From positions 1 through 64,000 of the forward strand of contig NZ_LGCN01000221.1 of NCBI RefSeq assembly GCF_001279005.1: a stretch of DNA of 64,000 bases, given 5' to 3'. Under the pieces are notes generated by a model. It was given only the letters and a program-made list of their open reading frames with translations. It was not told the DNA's origin and did no database searches. Numbering within the stretch: the first letter of the stretch is position 1; every line of letters begins with the position of its first letter. The DNA is from Streptomyces caelestis. Lineage in GTDB: Bacteria > Actinomycetota > Actinomycetes > Streptomycetales > Streptomycetaceae. The position numbers and the translations under genes are program-made. This document shows, piece by piece, positions 1 through 8,561 of this stretch.

Positions 1-47
1 TGGTACTGCAGGGGGGACCCTGTGGGAGAGTAGGACGCCGCCGAACA
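1..47 (+). rRNA. rrf: 5S rRNA, 3' end (partial)
   Basis: The first bases, with the GGACCCTGTGGGAGAGTAGG block and a GCCGCCGAAC end, are the conserved 3' part of actinobacterial 5S rRNA. The gene begins outside the window, so a 16S-23S-5S operon reads in from the left. The exact 3' end is estimated from the family and the terminator that follows. Confidence 0.9.
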
Positions 48-57
48 ATTAGTGTAG

Positions 58-88
58 AAAACCCCGCACCGTATGGTGCGGGGTTTTC
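58..88 (+). terminator. Rho-independent terminator of the rRNA operon
   Basis: A 13-bp perfect stem (58-70 with 75-87) with a GTAT loop ends in TTTT, just after the 5S gene. The left arm starts with AAAA, so the hairpin could also stop transcription arriving from the convergent response-regulator gene that ends at 95. Confidence 0.9.
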
Positions 89-94
89 TGCGTT

Positions 95-769
95 TCAGGA
101 CGGCTCCACCAGTTTCGTGTCGTACGCCAGGATCACCGCCTGGATGCGGTCCCGTGAACCGGTCTTCGCGAGTATCCGGCCCACGTGGGTCTTCACCGTG
201 GACTCGGCCAGGTGGAGGCGGGCGGCGATCTCGGTGTTCGTCCAGCCCTTTCCGACGACCGTGAGGATCTCGCGTTCCCGCTCCGTGAGGGCGGACAGGC
301 GTGCGTCGCCGGGGAGAGGAACATCCGCGGTGCCGCCGCCGGCCGGCAGGTGCTGGACGTAGGCGTCGAGGAGGCGGCGGGTCAGGCTGGGCGCGACGAC
401 CGCGTCCCCGCTCGCCACGGAGCGGATGCCGGAGAGGAGTTCCTCCGGCTGGGCGTCCTTCACGAGAAAGCCGGAGGCGCCCGCGCGGAGGCCGGCGTAG
501 GCGTACTCGTCCAGGTCGAACGTGGTCAGGATGAGGACGCGGGTGCGGTCGCCGGTGGCGACGATGCGGCGGGTCGCCTCGATGCCGTCCATGCCGGGCA
601 TGCGGATGTCCATCAGGACCACGTCGGGGTGCAGCTCCGCCGTCATGCGGAGCGCTTCGGAGCCGTTCGCCGCCTCGCCCAGGACGGTGAGGTCGTCCTG
701 GCTCTCCAGGAGCATGCGGAAGCCGAAGCGCTGGAGGGGCTGGTCGTCGGCGATGAGGACGGTGGTCAC
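95..769 (-). CDS. NarL/FixJ (LuxR-type) response regulator
   Basis: A 224-residue two-domain response regulator. The receiver domain (about 1-120) has the acidic pair in IADDQ, the phospho-acceptor Asp in VVLMDIRMPG and the conserved Lys in FLVKDA. The C-terminal LuxR-type helix-turn-helix contains LTEREREIL and AESTVKTHVGRIL. Its ATG overlaps the stop of the upstream kinase gene by four bases (ATGA), so the two form a translationally coupled pair. The target genes are not visible here. Assignment to family is firm; the signal is unknown. Confidence 0.93.
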   Translation of the reverse strand: MTTVLIADDQPLQRFGFRMLLESQDDLTVLGEAANGSEALRMTAELHPDVVLMDIRMPGMDGIEATRRIVATGDRTRVLILTTFDLDEYAYAGLRAGASGFLVKDAQPEELLSGIRSVASGDAVVAPSLTRRLLDAYVQHLPAGGGTADVPLPGDARLSALTEREREILTVVGKGWTNTEIAARLHLAESTVKTHVGRILAKTGSRDRIQAVILAYDTKLVEPS

Positions 770-2064
770 TGCGGGGATTCCTCCGGTAGGTGCAGACGGA
801 CACGCCAGCCCTGTTCGGGCCGCGGTCGGGGGCCGGCCTCAAGTGTGCCGCCGTACAGGGCGGTTCGCTCCCGCATGCCGGGGAGGCCGCGGCCGTCGGC
901 GGGGGCGGACGTCCCGAGGGCGCCCGTGTCGGTGACGGTGACCGTGACGGCGCCCTTGTCGCCGTAGACGAGGGAGATCTCCGAGGTCGCGTCGGGGCCG
1001 GCGTGCTTGAGGGTGTTGGTGAGGGCTTCCTGGACGACGCGGTACACGGTGAGCTGCCGGCCCGGGGGAAGGGTGGCCCGCCCCTCGACGGTGGTGTGGA
1101 CGGGCAGGCCCGCGTTGCGGACGCCGTCGATGAGCCGGTCCAGGTCGGTGAGGGCCGGCTGGGGGGTCAGGTCCGCGGGGTGGGCCGCCGTCCCCTCGTC
1201 CCTCAGGACGTCCAGGAGGCGGCGGAGTTCGCCGAGGGCCTGGCGGCTGGTGGTGGCGATGGCGTCCAGGGCCTGGGCGGCGCGTTCCGGGGACTTGCCG
1301 GCCGCGTACCTGCCGCCGTCGGCGAGACCCGTGATGACGGAGAGGTTGTGGCCGATGATGTCGTGCATCTCGCGGGCGATGCGGGCGCGTTCGGCGGCGG
1401 CGGCGAGCCGGGCCTGCTGGTCGCGTTCGGTCTCCAGGCGGCGGGCGCGGTCCTCCAGGGCCTCGGTGTAGTTCTGCCGGGTGCGGACCGTGACGCCGAT
1501 GAGGACGGCCACGAGGACGGACGTCAGCTGGGAGCCGATCTGCTGGCTCCACTCGCCCTCGCCGTAGCGGGCCGTGGAGACGACCACGGGGGTGAGCACC
1601 AGGGCCGCGGCCCACCACAGATGGCGCAGGGGCAGGCGCAGGGCGATGTGGTAGACGACGACGAGCTGGAGCAGCGCCGCCTGGAGCGCTGTACCGGACC
1701 AGGCGTTGACCAGGGCGAACGGGGCCATGGCGAGCAGGACGGCCGCGGGGCGGGTGCGGCGCCGCAGGAGAGGCACGGACAGGCCGAGGCTCAGGGTGAG
1801 GAGGAACGGGCCGGGGGCGCCCGGGTTGTGGGTGATGCTGCGCCAGCCGCCGCCGGTGTAGTCGATGAGGGCGGCCGTCACCCAGAAGCCGGTGAAGGAC
1901 AGGTCCCACGGCAGCGGGTGGCGCCGGTCGAAGGCGCGTACCCGCTGGTGGGCGCGTTGCAGGTACTGGGTGAGGGGTTCCGTCGTCCGTACCCCCGTCG
2001 GCGGAACCTCCTGGTGGTTCGTCACGAGGTCCATGGTCGCGGGTGCGTCCGCTGCCGTCATCAT
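766..2064 (-). CDS. Sensor histidine kinase (HisKA_3 type)
   Basis: Partner kinase of the response regulator just downstream. The N-terminal third holds several hydrophobic membrane segments, followed by a coiled stretch and the HisKA_3 dimerisation motif REMHDIIGHNLSV with the phospho-accepting His. A HATPase domain follows, with VVQEALTNTLKHA (N box) and DGRGLPGMRER (G box). An upstream extension in the same frame reaches 2247 but would run across the divergent acetyltransferase start. I therefore chose one of two adjacent ATGs at 2064/2061, giving about 432 residues. Confidence 0.88.
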   Translation of the reverse strand: MMTAADAPATMDLVTNHQEVPPTGVRTTEPLTQYLQRAHQRVRAFDRRHPLPWDLSFTGFWVTAALIDYTGGGWRSITHNPGAPGPFLLTLSLGLSVPLLRRRTRPAAVLLAMAPFALVNAWSGTALQAALLQLVVVYHIALRLPLRHLWWAAALVLTPVVVSTARYGEGEWSQQIGSQLTSVLVAVLIGVTVRTRQNYTEALEDRARRLETERDQQARLAAAAERARIAREMHDIIGHNLSVITGLADGGRYAAGKSPERAAQALDAIATTSRQALGELRRLLDVLRDEGTAAHPADLTPQPALTDLDRLIDGVRNAGLPVHTTVEGRATLPPGRQLTVYRVVQEALTNTLKHAGPDATSEISLVYGDKGAVTVTVTDTGALGTSAPADGRGLPGMRERTALYGGTLEAGPRPRPEQGWRVRLHLPEESPQ

Positions 2065-2158
2065 GCTTCGATGCTCGGCCGTGCGGGGGCGGCGGGCGTC
2101 GGACCACGGGCCGTATTCCGGATGAGGGCGGTGGTACCCCGGTACTACGGTGGCGGGC

Positions 2159-2707
2159 ATGAACGCCGTTGCCACGACCTTCGAGGACTGTGTGATCCGG
2201 CCGGTGCGCCCGGAGGAGTGGAAGGCGGTGAGGGAACTGCGGCTCACCGCGCTGCGGGATCCGATCGCGCACCTCGCCTATCTGGACACCTACGAGAAGG
2301 CGGTGGCCCGGCCCGACTCGTTCTGGCAGGAGCGCACGGCGAACGGTGCGCGGCAGTTCATCGCCGAGACGGCGGACGGGAGCTGGGTCGGCAACGTCGC
2401 CGTGCTGATCGAGGAGGCCGGGACGACGGACTGGGCCGGTTTCCCCGTCGAGCGGCGGCAGGGGCATCTGGTGGGGGTGTACGTGGCTCCCGGGTACCGG
2501 GGGAGCGGGCTGACGAAGGCGTTGTTCGACGCCGCGGTGGAGTGGGTGCGGGGGCGTGGCGCGGAGCGCGTGCGGCTCGTCGTGCACGCGGAGAACGCGC
2601 GGGCACGGGGCTTCTACCGCAAGGCGGGGTTCGTGGAGAGCGGGGTGGTCGTGCCGTTGGCGGACCGGCCGCAGGAGCGGGAGCTGGAGATGGTCCTCGA
2701 GCGCTGA
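2159..2707 (+). CDS. GNAT family N-acetyltransferase
   Basis: About 182 residues with a GNAT fold: the acetyl-CoA-binding motif VGVYVAPGYRGSGLTKAL and the C-terminal VHAENARARGFYRKAGF. It is probably a small-molecule or amine acetyltransferase; the substrate cannot be read from the sequence. The gene is divergent from the sensor kinase. A GTG at 2150 is an alternative start nine bases upstream. Its stop lies only five bases from the stop of the convergent cmdA gene, with no obvious terminator between them. Confidence 0.85.
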   Translation: MNAVATTFEDCVIRPVRPEEWKAVRELRLTALRDPIAHLAYLDTYEKAVARPDSFWQERTANGARQFIAETADGSWVGNVAVLIEEAGTTDWAGFPVERRQGHLVGVYVAPGYRGSGLTKALFDAAVEWVRGRGAERVRLVVHAENARARGFYRKAGFVESGVVVPLADRPQERELEMVLER

Positions 2708-2712
2708 CGCGT

Positions 2713-4242
2713 CTACACCGGCAGTTCGGCGTGGGGCCAGCGGGTTCTGGCCTGCTCGCGGGAGCGGAGCAGGGCCAGGGTGGGCATGCCGTGGTCCGCG
2801 CCGGTGGCGAGCAGGCCCGGGAGCTGGGGGAGCGGGGCCACGGCCGCCACGTCGTCCAGGACGAGGGTGAGTGGTGGGTCGAGCCGACCGGAGGATGACC
2901 GTTCGGCCATGCGCCGGCCGTGCTCGACCACGTGTGAGGCGAGGGCCGTCAGCAGGGGCATCGCGCCCGGACTGCTGCGGGGGTCCTCGATGGATTCACC
3001 CACGACATAAAGCGTTCCCCCTTCGTGGACGAAGGAATCCAAGGCGAGGGCATCATTTCGGTGGGGCGTGCAGGCCTCGCGGACGTTGACCGTGGAGAGC
3101 GCGGCCAGGGCGCGGGTGGTCAGCTGCTGGGCCATGTCCCGGCGCTCGGGGTGCGCCGTGAGGGCCGCCTCGAGTTCGCCGGCGGCGCCGGGGGCGGCCT
3201 TGGGGTGGGTGCGGAGGACGCGTACGGCGTCGTGGACCTGGAGGCCCTGGGACCAGCGGTGGACGTGGCGGACCGTGCGGCCGTCGACGGCGGCGGCGTG
3301 CAGGTAGCTGCGGAGCAGGGTCTCCGCGGTGTCGCCGACCGCCTGGTCGAGGCGGGAGGTGGGGCGGACGGGGGCGAGGAGCGCGGCCGCTCTGGCTTTG
3401 GCCGTTCCCTTGTCCTCGCAGCCGGCCGTGGGGGACCAGTGGAGGCGGGCCGGGGTGTCACAGAGGTGGGTGGGGTCGTAGAGGTGGGTGGGGCCGAGTT
3501 TGGCGCGGGCGTCCTTGGTGTCGTGCCAGAGGGCGGGGTTGGAGGTGAGGACGAGGGCGGGGCCCTCCGCGTCGCGTACGGCCTGGGCCGCGGTGGGGTG
3601 GCGGGTGGCCGGGGGGCCGTAGAGCAGCCCCGCGCCTTCGGTGCGGGGGGTTTCCCCTCCGCTCGCCCGTTCCCCGTCGGCCAGGGGTGCGGCCACGGGT
3701 TCTTCCCGCGTCGGCGTCTCCTGCTCGGGCTCCCTCGGGGCCGGTACCTCGTGCAGCTGCTTCGGGGTCGGCTGCGGCTCCCGTTCGGGCAGGTGCTCCG
3801 GCTCCGGTCGCCGCTGCGTGGCCCCTGCCGTCCCCGTCGCCCGTTCCGCCCGGCGTCGGGCCCTTACCGCTCTCCAGCGGGCCACCGTGCCCAGCGCGAA
3901 CACCGTCAGGACGGTCAGGATCATCAGCTGGCTGATGAACAGGCCCCAGAAGAGGCCGTACCCCGAGAGGGCGGACTCCGGGGCGTTCGGCCAGGCGCCG
4001 GGAAGGTTCTGCGGGTCGGCGACGAGGTGGCGCATGGCCACCGGGGTGCGGGTGAAGGTGACGCCGGACGGCCAGTGGCCGTGGGCGAAGAGGGCCGCGA
4101 GGCCCGTGGCCGTCCACACCATCGCGGTGATGCCGATGAGGAACGCGAGGATGCCGATCAGCAGCCCGTCGGGGATGCCGCCGCCCCGGCCGCCGCCCCG
4201 GCCGCCGGCCCGGCCGTGCTCACGGTGGTCGTCCGGTCTCAC
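2713..4242 (-). CDS. cmdA: VirD4/TraG-like membrane protein with degenerate P-loop (CmdA-like)
   Basis: About 509 residues. Two membrane segments near residues 26-54 and 95-120 precede a Pro/Glu-rich linker and a TraG/VirD4-like domain (VLTSNP, LYDPTHL, LTLVLDDVAAV as a Walker B-like strand). The expected Walker A is LLYGPPATRHPTAA and lacks the GKT core, so ATP hydrolysis is doubtful. The protein stops soon after the Walker B region, where VirD4 proteins normally continue for over 100 residues. The GTG start at 4242 follows GGGGAG and lies 11 bases after the upstream gene. By order it matches SCO4126, cmdA (from memory). The in-frame extension to 4797 is a shadow of the ATPase gene. Confidence 0.75.
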   Translation of the reverse strand: MRPDDHREHGRAGGRGGGRGGGIPDGLLIGILAFLIGITAMVWTATGLAALFAHGHWPSGVTFTRTPVAMRHLVADPQNLPGAWPNAPESALSGYGLFWGLFISQLMILTVLTVFALGTVARWRAVRARRRAERATGTAGATQRRPEPEHLPEREPQPTPKQLHEVPAPREPEQETPTREEPVAAPLADGERASGGETPRTEGAGLLYGPPATRHPTAAQAVRDAEGPALVLTSNPALWHDTKDARAKLGPTHLYDPTHLCDTPARLHWSPTAGCEDKGTAKARAAALLAPVRPTSRLDQAVGDTAETLLRSYLHAAAVDGRTVRHVHRWSQGLQVHDAVRVLRTHPKAAPGAAGELEAALTAHPERRDMAQQLTTRALAALSTVNVREACTPHRNDALALDSFVHEGGTLYVVGESIEDPRSSPGAMPLLTALASHVVEHGRRMAERSSSGRLDPPLTLVLDDVAAVAPLPQLPGLLATGADHGMPTLALLRSREQARTRWPHAELPV

Positions 4243-4253
4243 GCGTGCTCCCC

Positions 4254-5663
4254 TTACGCCACCGTCGATTCGGAGTCGCCGACGTGCTGCTCCACGAAGG
4301 CCGCCGCCCGTTCCTCCGCCTCCCGTTCGGCGGCGCGCAGGGCGTCGTCGGTGAGGTCGGCGGAGGACTCGGTCATCGCGCGGTCGGTGAAGACCAGCGG
4401 GCGTTCGGTCTCGGTGACCAGGTGTTTGACCACCTGGACGTTGCCGTTGACGTCCCACACCGCGATACCGGGCGTCAGCGTCGGGATGATCTCCACCGCC
4501 CACCGGGGCAGGCCGAGCACCCGGCCCGTCGCCCTGGCCTCGTCCGCCTTCTGGGCGTAGATGGTCCGGGTCGACGCCATCTTCAGGATGGCCGCCGCCT
4601 CCTTCGCCGCCGCCCCGTCCACCACGTCGGACAGGTGGTGGACGACCGCGACGAACGACAGACCGAGCCGCCGGCCGAACTTCAGCAGCCGCTGGAACAG
4701 CTGGGCGACGAACGGGCTGTTGATGATGTGCCAGGCCTCCTCGACCAGGAAGATGCGCTTCTTCCGGTCGGGGCGGATCCAGGTGTGCTCCAGCCACACG
4801 CCGACGATCGCCATGAGGATCGGCATGGCGATCGAGTTGCGGTCGATGTGGGACAGGTCGAAGACGATGAGCGGCGCGTCGAGGTCGATGCCGACGGTCG
4901 TCGGGCCGTCGAACATGCCGCGCAGGTCACCGTCGACCAGGCGGTCCAGGACCAGGGCGACGTCCAGGCCCCACGCCCGGACGTCGTCTATGGCGACGTT
5001 CATCGCCTCCGCCGACTCCGGTTCGGGGTGGCGCAGCCGCTCCACGATGTCGGAGAGGACCGGCTGGCGTTCGACGACGGACTCGTTGACGTAGGCGTGC
5101 GCGACCTTGAGGGCGAAGCCGGCACGCTCGTCCAGGCCGTGCCCCATCGCGACCTCGATGATGGTCCGGAGCAGGGCGAGCTGCCCGGTCGTCGTGATCG
5201 ACGGGTCGAGCGGGTTGAGCCGGATGCCGTGGTCCAGGGCGGCCATCGGGTCGAGGCGGATGGGGGTGATGCCCAGTTCCTGCGCGACGAGGTTCCACTC
5301 GCCGACGCCGTCCTCGCCCTGGGCGTCCAGGACGACGACCTGGCGGTCGCGGAAGCGCAGCTGGCGCAGGACGTACGTCTTCTCCAGGGCCGACTTGCCG
5401 TTGCCGGACTCGCCGAGGACCAGCCAGTGCGGGGCGGGGAGCTGCTGGCCGTAGAGCTGGAAGGGGTCGTAGATGTAGCCCTTGCCGGAGTAGACCTCGC
5501 GGCCGATGATGACGCCGGAGTCGCCGAGGCCGGGGGCGGCGGTCGGGAGGTAGACCGCCTGCGCCTGGCCCGTGGACGTGCGCACCGGCAGCCGTGTCGT
5601 CTCGACCTTCCCGAACAGGAAGGACGTGAAGGCGTCGGTGACGACGGACAGCGGATCCCGCAT
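4254..5663 (-). CDS. cmdB: VirB4-like ATPase (CmdB-like)
   Basis: A 469-residue ATPase of the VirB4/HerA class. Walker A is GESGNGKSA at residues 84-92 and Walker B is RIFLVEEAW with the catalytic Glu. Further VirB4-type features are VVVLDAQGE after the P-loop, and a late segment with TRTIYAQKADEA and LTPGIAVWDVNG. It probably powers substrate or subunit movement at the membrane. It sits inside a tightly packed run of six genes (13 bases to the gene upstream, 11 to the one downstream). The matching S. coelicolor gene is annotated as an ATP/GTP-binding protein and belongs to the cmd cluster affecting sporulation and antibiotic production (recalled). Confidence 0.85.
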   Translation of the reverse strand: MRDPLSVVTDAFTSFLFGKVETTRLPVRTSTGQAQAVYLPTAAPGLGDSGVIIGREVYSGKGYIYDPFQLYGQQLPAPHWLVLGESGNGKSALEKTYVLRQLRFRDRQVVVLDAQGEDGVGEWNLVAQELGITPIRLDPMAALDHGIRLNPLDPSITTTGQLALLRTIIEVAMGHGLDERAGFALKVAHAYVNESVVERQPVLSDIVERLRHPEPESAEAMNVAIDDVRAWGLDVALVLDRLVDGDLRGMFDGPTTVGIDLDAPLIVFDLSHIDRNSIAMPILMAIVGVWLEHTWIRPDRKKRIFLVEEAWHIINSPFVAQLFQRLLKFGRRLGLSFVAVVHHLSDVVDGAAAKEAAAILKMASTRTIYAQKADEARATGRVLGLPRWAVEIIPTLTPGIAVWDVNGNVQVVKHLVTETERPLVFTDRAMTESSADLTDDALRAAEREAEERAAAFVEQHVGDSESTVA

Positions 5664-5676
5664 ATCGGCTCAGCCC

Positions 5677-7236
5677 CTACCTTCGAATGCCGGTGGCGAA
5701 CGGGAGTGTGTTCACGAACGCGCGGTGGTGCTCGCGGTCGCACCACTCCACCTTCAGGTACGACTTTCCGGCCGACGCCCGTATGGTCCGCTTGTCGCGG
5801 GCCAGGGCCTCGGGATTGCGGGAGGAGACGGTGATGTAGCCGACCAGGTTGACGCCGGCCGCGCCGCTGGCGAGGTCCTCGCCGCGCTGGTCCAGACGGC
5901 CGTGGGCGGCGATGTCGCGCGGGTCGACGGTGCGGTTCATCTTGGCGGCGCGGGACGCCTCCGCCTCGTCGTTGGTCTTCTCGGTCAGCATCCGCTCGAT
6001 GGCGACCTCGGTGGGTTCGAGGTCCATGGTGACGGCGACCGTGCGGATGACGTCCGGGGTGTGGACGAGCAGCGGGGCCAGGAAGTTCACGCCCACCGGG
6101 GTCATCGGCCACTCCTTGATCCACGCCGTGGCGTGGCACCAGGGGGCGCGGGTGGCGGACTCGCGGGTCTTGGCCTGGAGGTAGGTGGGCTCCATGGCGT
6201 CCAGCTCGGCCGGCCAGGCGTTGCGCTGCGACATCGCCTGGATGTGGTCGATCGGGTGGTCCGGGTCGTACATGGAGTGGATCAGCGAGGACAGCCTGCT
6301 CTGGCCGAGCGGCTGCCGTACGCGGATGTCGGCCTCCTGGAGCCGGGAGCAGATGTCGGTCAGCTCGCGGGCCATGACGACGGCGAGCCCCGCGTCCCGG
6401 TCCACCTTGCCGCCGCCCTGGCTGCGCATCGCGCGGGCCATGGTGTTGGCCTCGGAGGCCAGTTCGCGCGTGTAGTGCATGCAGGCGACGAGGTAGGCGC
6501 GGTGCTGCTCGCTGCTGGTCGACACCATCGACTGGAGCTGGTCGTACGACTGCTGGAGCCACGGCGGCGACTTGTCGTCCCCGCGGACGGCGACGTCCTT
6601 GGCGTGGGCGTCGGGGTCGGCGGGCAGGGTGCGGGCGAGCATCTGGATGCGGGTCACGAAGCCGTCGCCGTTGGCGACGTGCTTGAGCAGCGTGCCGAAG
6701 CGGTCGACGAGGGCTTCCTGGTCCTCGGAGTCGCGCAGGCCGACGCCCGGGCCCTCGATCTCGATGGCGGCGGTGACGGTCTTGCGGTCCGCGTGCAGCA
6801 GTACGGCGATCTCGTCCGGGCCGAAGGGGGCGGCGAGCCAGGTGATCCTGCCGATCCCGGGCGGCGGTCCGATCTCCACCTCGCGTCCGTCCATGCGGGT
6901 GCCCGCCTCGACGGCGCCGGAGCGGTAGGTGGCGTTCCGGCGCACGGTGCGCTTGTAGCTGCGGTTGATCTCGAACCACTTGTAGAAGGTGCGGTGCTTG
7001 TACGGCACGTACACCGCGGCCAGCGCCAGCATCGGGAAGCCCGCGAGCAGCACGATCCGCACGGACAGGACGGGGACGAGCAGTCCGCACATCATGCCGA
7101 GGAACGCGCCCACGACGATCAGTGCGATCTCACCGGTCTCGCGATTACGGCCGACGATCGCGTTCGGCCGGGCGCGGCCGATCAGATACGTACGGCGGGG
7201 CGCGCCCGGATGGGACAGGTGGGACTCGGTCGTCAA
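5677..7236 (-). CDS. cmdC: SCO6880-family (VirB3/PrgI-like plus VirB4 N-domain-like) membrane protein (CmdC-like)
   Basis: A 519-residue protein with two adjacent membrane segments (about 38-80) followed by a long cytoplasmic domain. The architecture (RTYLIGRARPNA N-terminus, YKHRTFYKWFEI after the membrane pair, ERGEDL-type motif) fits the SCO6880 family, which accompanies VirB4-type ATPases in Gram-positive T4SS-like systems. The start is a TTG at 7236 that overlaps the stop of the upstream gene (TTGA), with GGAGG nine bases before it, so translation is coupled. No P-loop is present, in keeping with a scaffold that pairs with the ATPase encoded next. Confidence 0.8.
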   Translation of the reverse strand: MTTESHLSHPGAPRRTYLIGRARPNAIVGRNRETGEIALIVVGAFLGMMCGLLVPVLSVRIVLLAGFPMLALAAVYVPYKHRTFYKWFEINRSYKRTVRRNATYRSGAVEAGTRMDGREVEIGPPPGIGRITWLAAPFGPDEIAVLLHADRKTVTAAIEIEGPGVGLRDSEDQEALVDRFGTLLKHVANGDGFVTRIQMLARTLPADPDAHAKDVAVRGDDKSPPWLQQSYDQLQSMVSTSSEQHRAYLVACMHYTRELASEANTMARAMRSQGGGKVDRDAGLAVVMARELTDICSRLQEADIRVRQPLGQSRLSSLIHSMYDPDHPIDHIQAMSQRNAWPAELDAMEPTYLQAKTRESATRAPWCHATAWIKEWPMTPVGVNFLAPLLVHTPDVIRTVAVTMDLEPTEVAIERMLTEKTNDEAEASRAAKMNRTVDPRDIAAHGRLDQRGEDLASGAAGVNLVGYITVSSRNPEALARDKRTIRASAGKSYLKVEWCDREHHRAFVNTLPFATGIRR

Positions 7237-8561
7237 CGCCCTTCACCTCCCGTGCTGTTGGTGCTGCTGTTGCGGGTGTTGCCGGCGTGGGGGGTGTTCA
7301 CCGGGCTGCTCGCGCGGGGCGCGGGGGTGGATCCGCCGCTGTTCGACGGGCGCGAGCTGTGCGCGGCGACTCCGCCGGAGGCGGGGTTGGAGGGGCGGGG
7401 GCCGGTGGACTGGCCGCCGCCCCCGCGGTGGTGGTCGGCGCGGGTGCTGTGGGTCTTGATGCCCTGGGCGACCAGGGTCGCCGGGGAGCTCATGACGGCG
7501 GCGGCCTTGCCTTCGGCGCCCTGCATGAGGCGGTTGTTGCGGGAGCTGGCGATCTCGTCGCCGAAGCCGGGGACGAAGCGGTAGATCATCGCGCTGGCGA
7601 AGATGGCCAGCAGGATGATGGCGAGGCCCGACACGATCGCGGCGAGCGAGTCCGGGCCCTCGTCCGACGCCAGCGCGCCGGCGAGGCCGAGCACGATGAC
7701 GATCACCGGTTTCACCAGGATCACTGCGATCATCACACCGGCCCAGCGGCGGACGTGACCCCACAGGTTCTTGTCCACCAGTCCCGCGTACACGACGACA
7801 CCGAGCAGGGCGCCGACGTACAGGAGCACCGCCCGCAGATACAGCTCCAGGTAGAGGATGCCCGCCGCGATGATCGACACCAGCGAGACCACGATCAGCA
7901 TGATCGGGCCGCCGCCGATGTCGTTCCCCTTGGACAGGGCCTCGGAGAACGTCCCGAAGAACGTGTCCGTCTGGTCCCCGGTCGACTTCGCCAGCACGTC
8001 GGAGACGCCGTCGGTCGCCGAGACGACGGTGTAGAGGATCAGCGGGGTGAACGCCGATGCGAGCACCGTCAGCCACAGGAACCCGACGGCCTCGGACATG
8101 GCCGTGACGAACGGCACGCCGCGCACCGCGCGCTTGGTGACCGCGAGCAGCCAGAGCAGCAGCGTCAGAATCGCCGACGCGCCGAAAACGATCGAGTAGT
8201 GCTTCAGGAACTGCGGATTCGTGAAGTCGACGTTCGCCGTCTCCTGCACGGCCTTGCTGAGCTGGTCGACGGTCCAGGAGGCGGCGTCGGCGCAGCCCTG
8301 GGCGAGGGAGGCGAGGGGGTCGAGGGTGGTGGTGGGGTCGTTGAGGGTGGAGGAGTCGCCGCCGCCGCTCTTGCCTCGTTCGCAGTAGTCCTTGGCGGGG
8401 CCGTGGATCAGGTCACAGGGGTTGTTGCTGCCCGTGGGCGTGGGCGTCGGGGTCGGCGTCGGCGTCGGTTCAGCGAAGGCCCGCGTGGCGAAGACGACGG
8501 CAGCCGCCTGTACGGCCGTGACAGCGCCGGTCAGTTTGAGCAGGCGGTGGTTAGCGGGCAT
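7233..8561 (-). CDS. cmdD: VirB6/TrbL-like polytopic membrane protein (CmdD-like)
   Basis: About 442 residues. A signal-like N-terminus is followed by a Thr-Pro repeat (PTPTPTPTPTPTG), a short exported Cys-containing segment, about six membrane helices (ILTLLLWLLAV, LIVVSLVSIIAAGILYL, VMIAVILVKPVIVIVLG and others) and a disordered Ser/Pro/Gly/Asn C-tail. This layout fits the VirB6/TrbL channel component of T4SS. The ATG at 8561 has GGAGG eight bases upstream and lies 11 bases inside the end of the upstream gene. An in-frame extension to 8627 would overlap that gene further and is unlikely. Confidence 0.78.
   Translation of the reverse strand: MPANHRLLKLTGAVTAVQAAAVVFATRAFAEPTPTPTPTPTPTGSNNPCDLIHGPAKDYCERGKSGGGDSSTLNDPTTTLDPLASLAQGCADAASWTVDQLSKAVQETANVDFTNPQFLKHYSIVFGASAILTLLLWLLAVTKRAVRGVPFVTAMSEAVGFLWLTVLASAFTPLILYTVVSATDGVSDVLAKSTGDQTDTFFGTFSEALSKGNDIGGGPIMLIVVSLVSIIAAGILYLELYLRAVLLYVGALLGVVVYAGLVDKNLWGHVRRWAGVMIAVILVKPVIVIVLGLAGALASDEGPDSLAAIVSGLAIILLAIFASAMIYRFVPGFGDEIASSRNNRLMQGAEGKAAAVMSSPATLVAQGIKTHSTRADHHRGGGGQSTGPRPSNPASGGVAAHSSRPSNSGGSTPAPRASSPVNTPHAGNTRNSSTNSTGGEGR

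Noticed and set aside
5000..7090. Long open frame (696 aa) on the minus strand, plus several frames of 500-700 aa elsewhere (839-2587, 5572-7584, 54583-57282).
   Set aside because: They overlap well-supported genes in other frames, are Arg/Pro/Gly-rich and contain no domains. High GC content leaves such shadow frames open.
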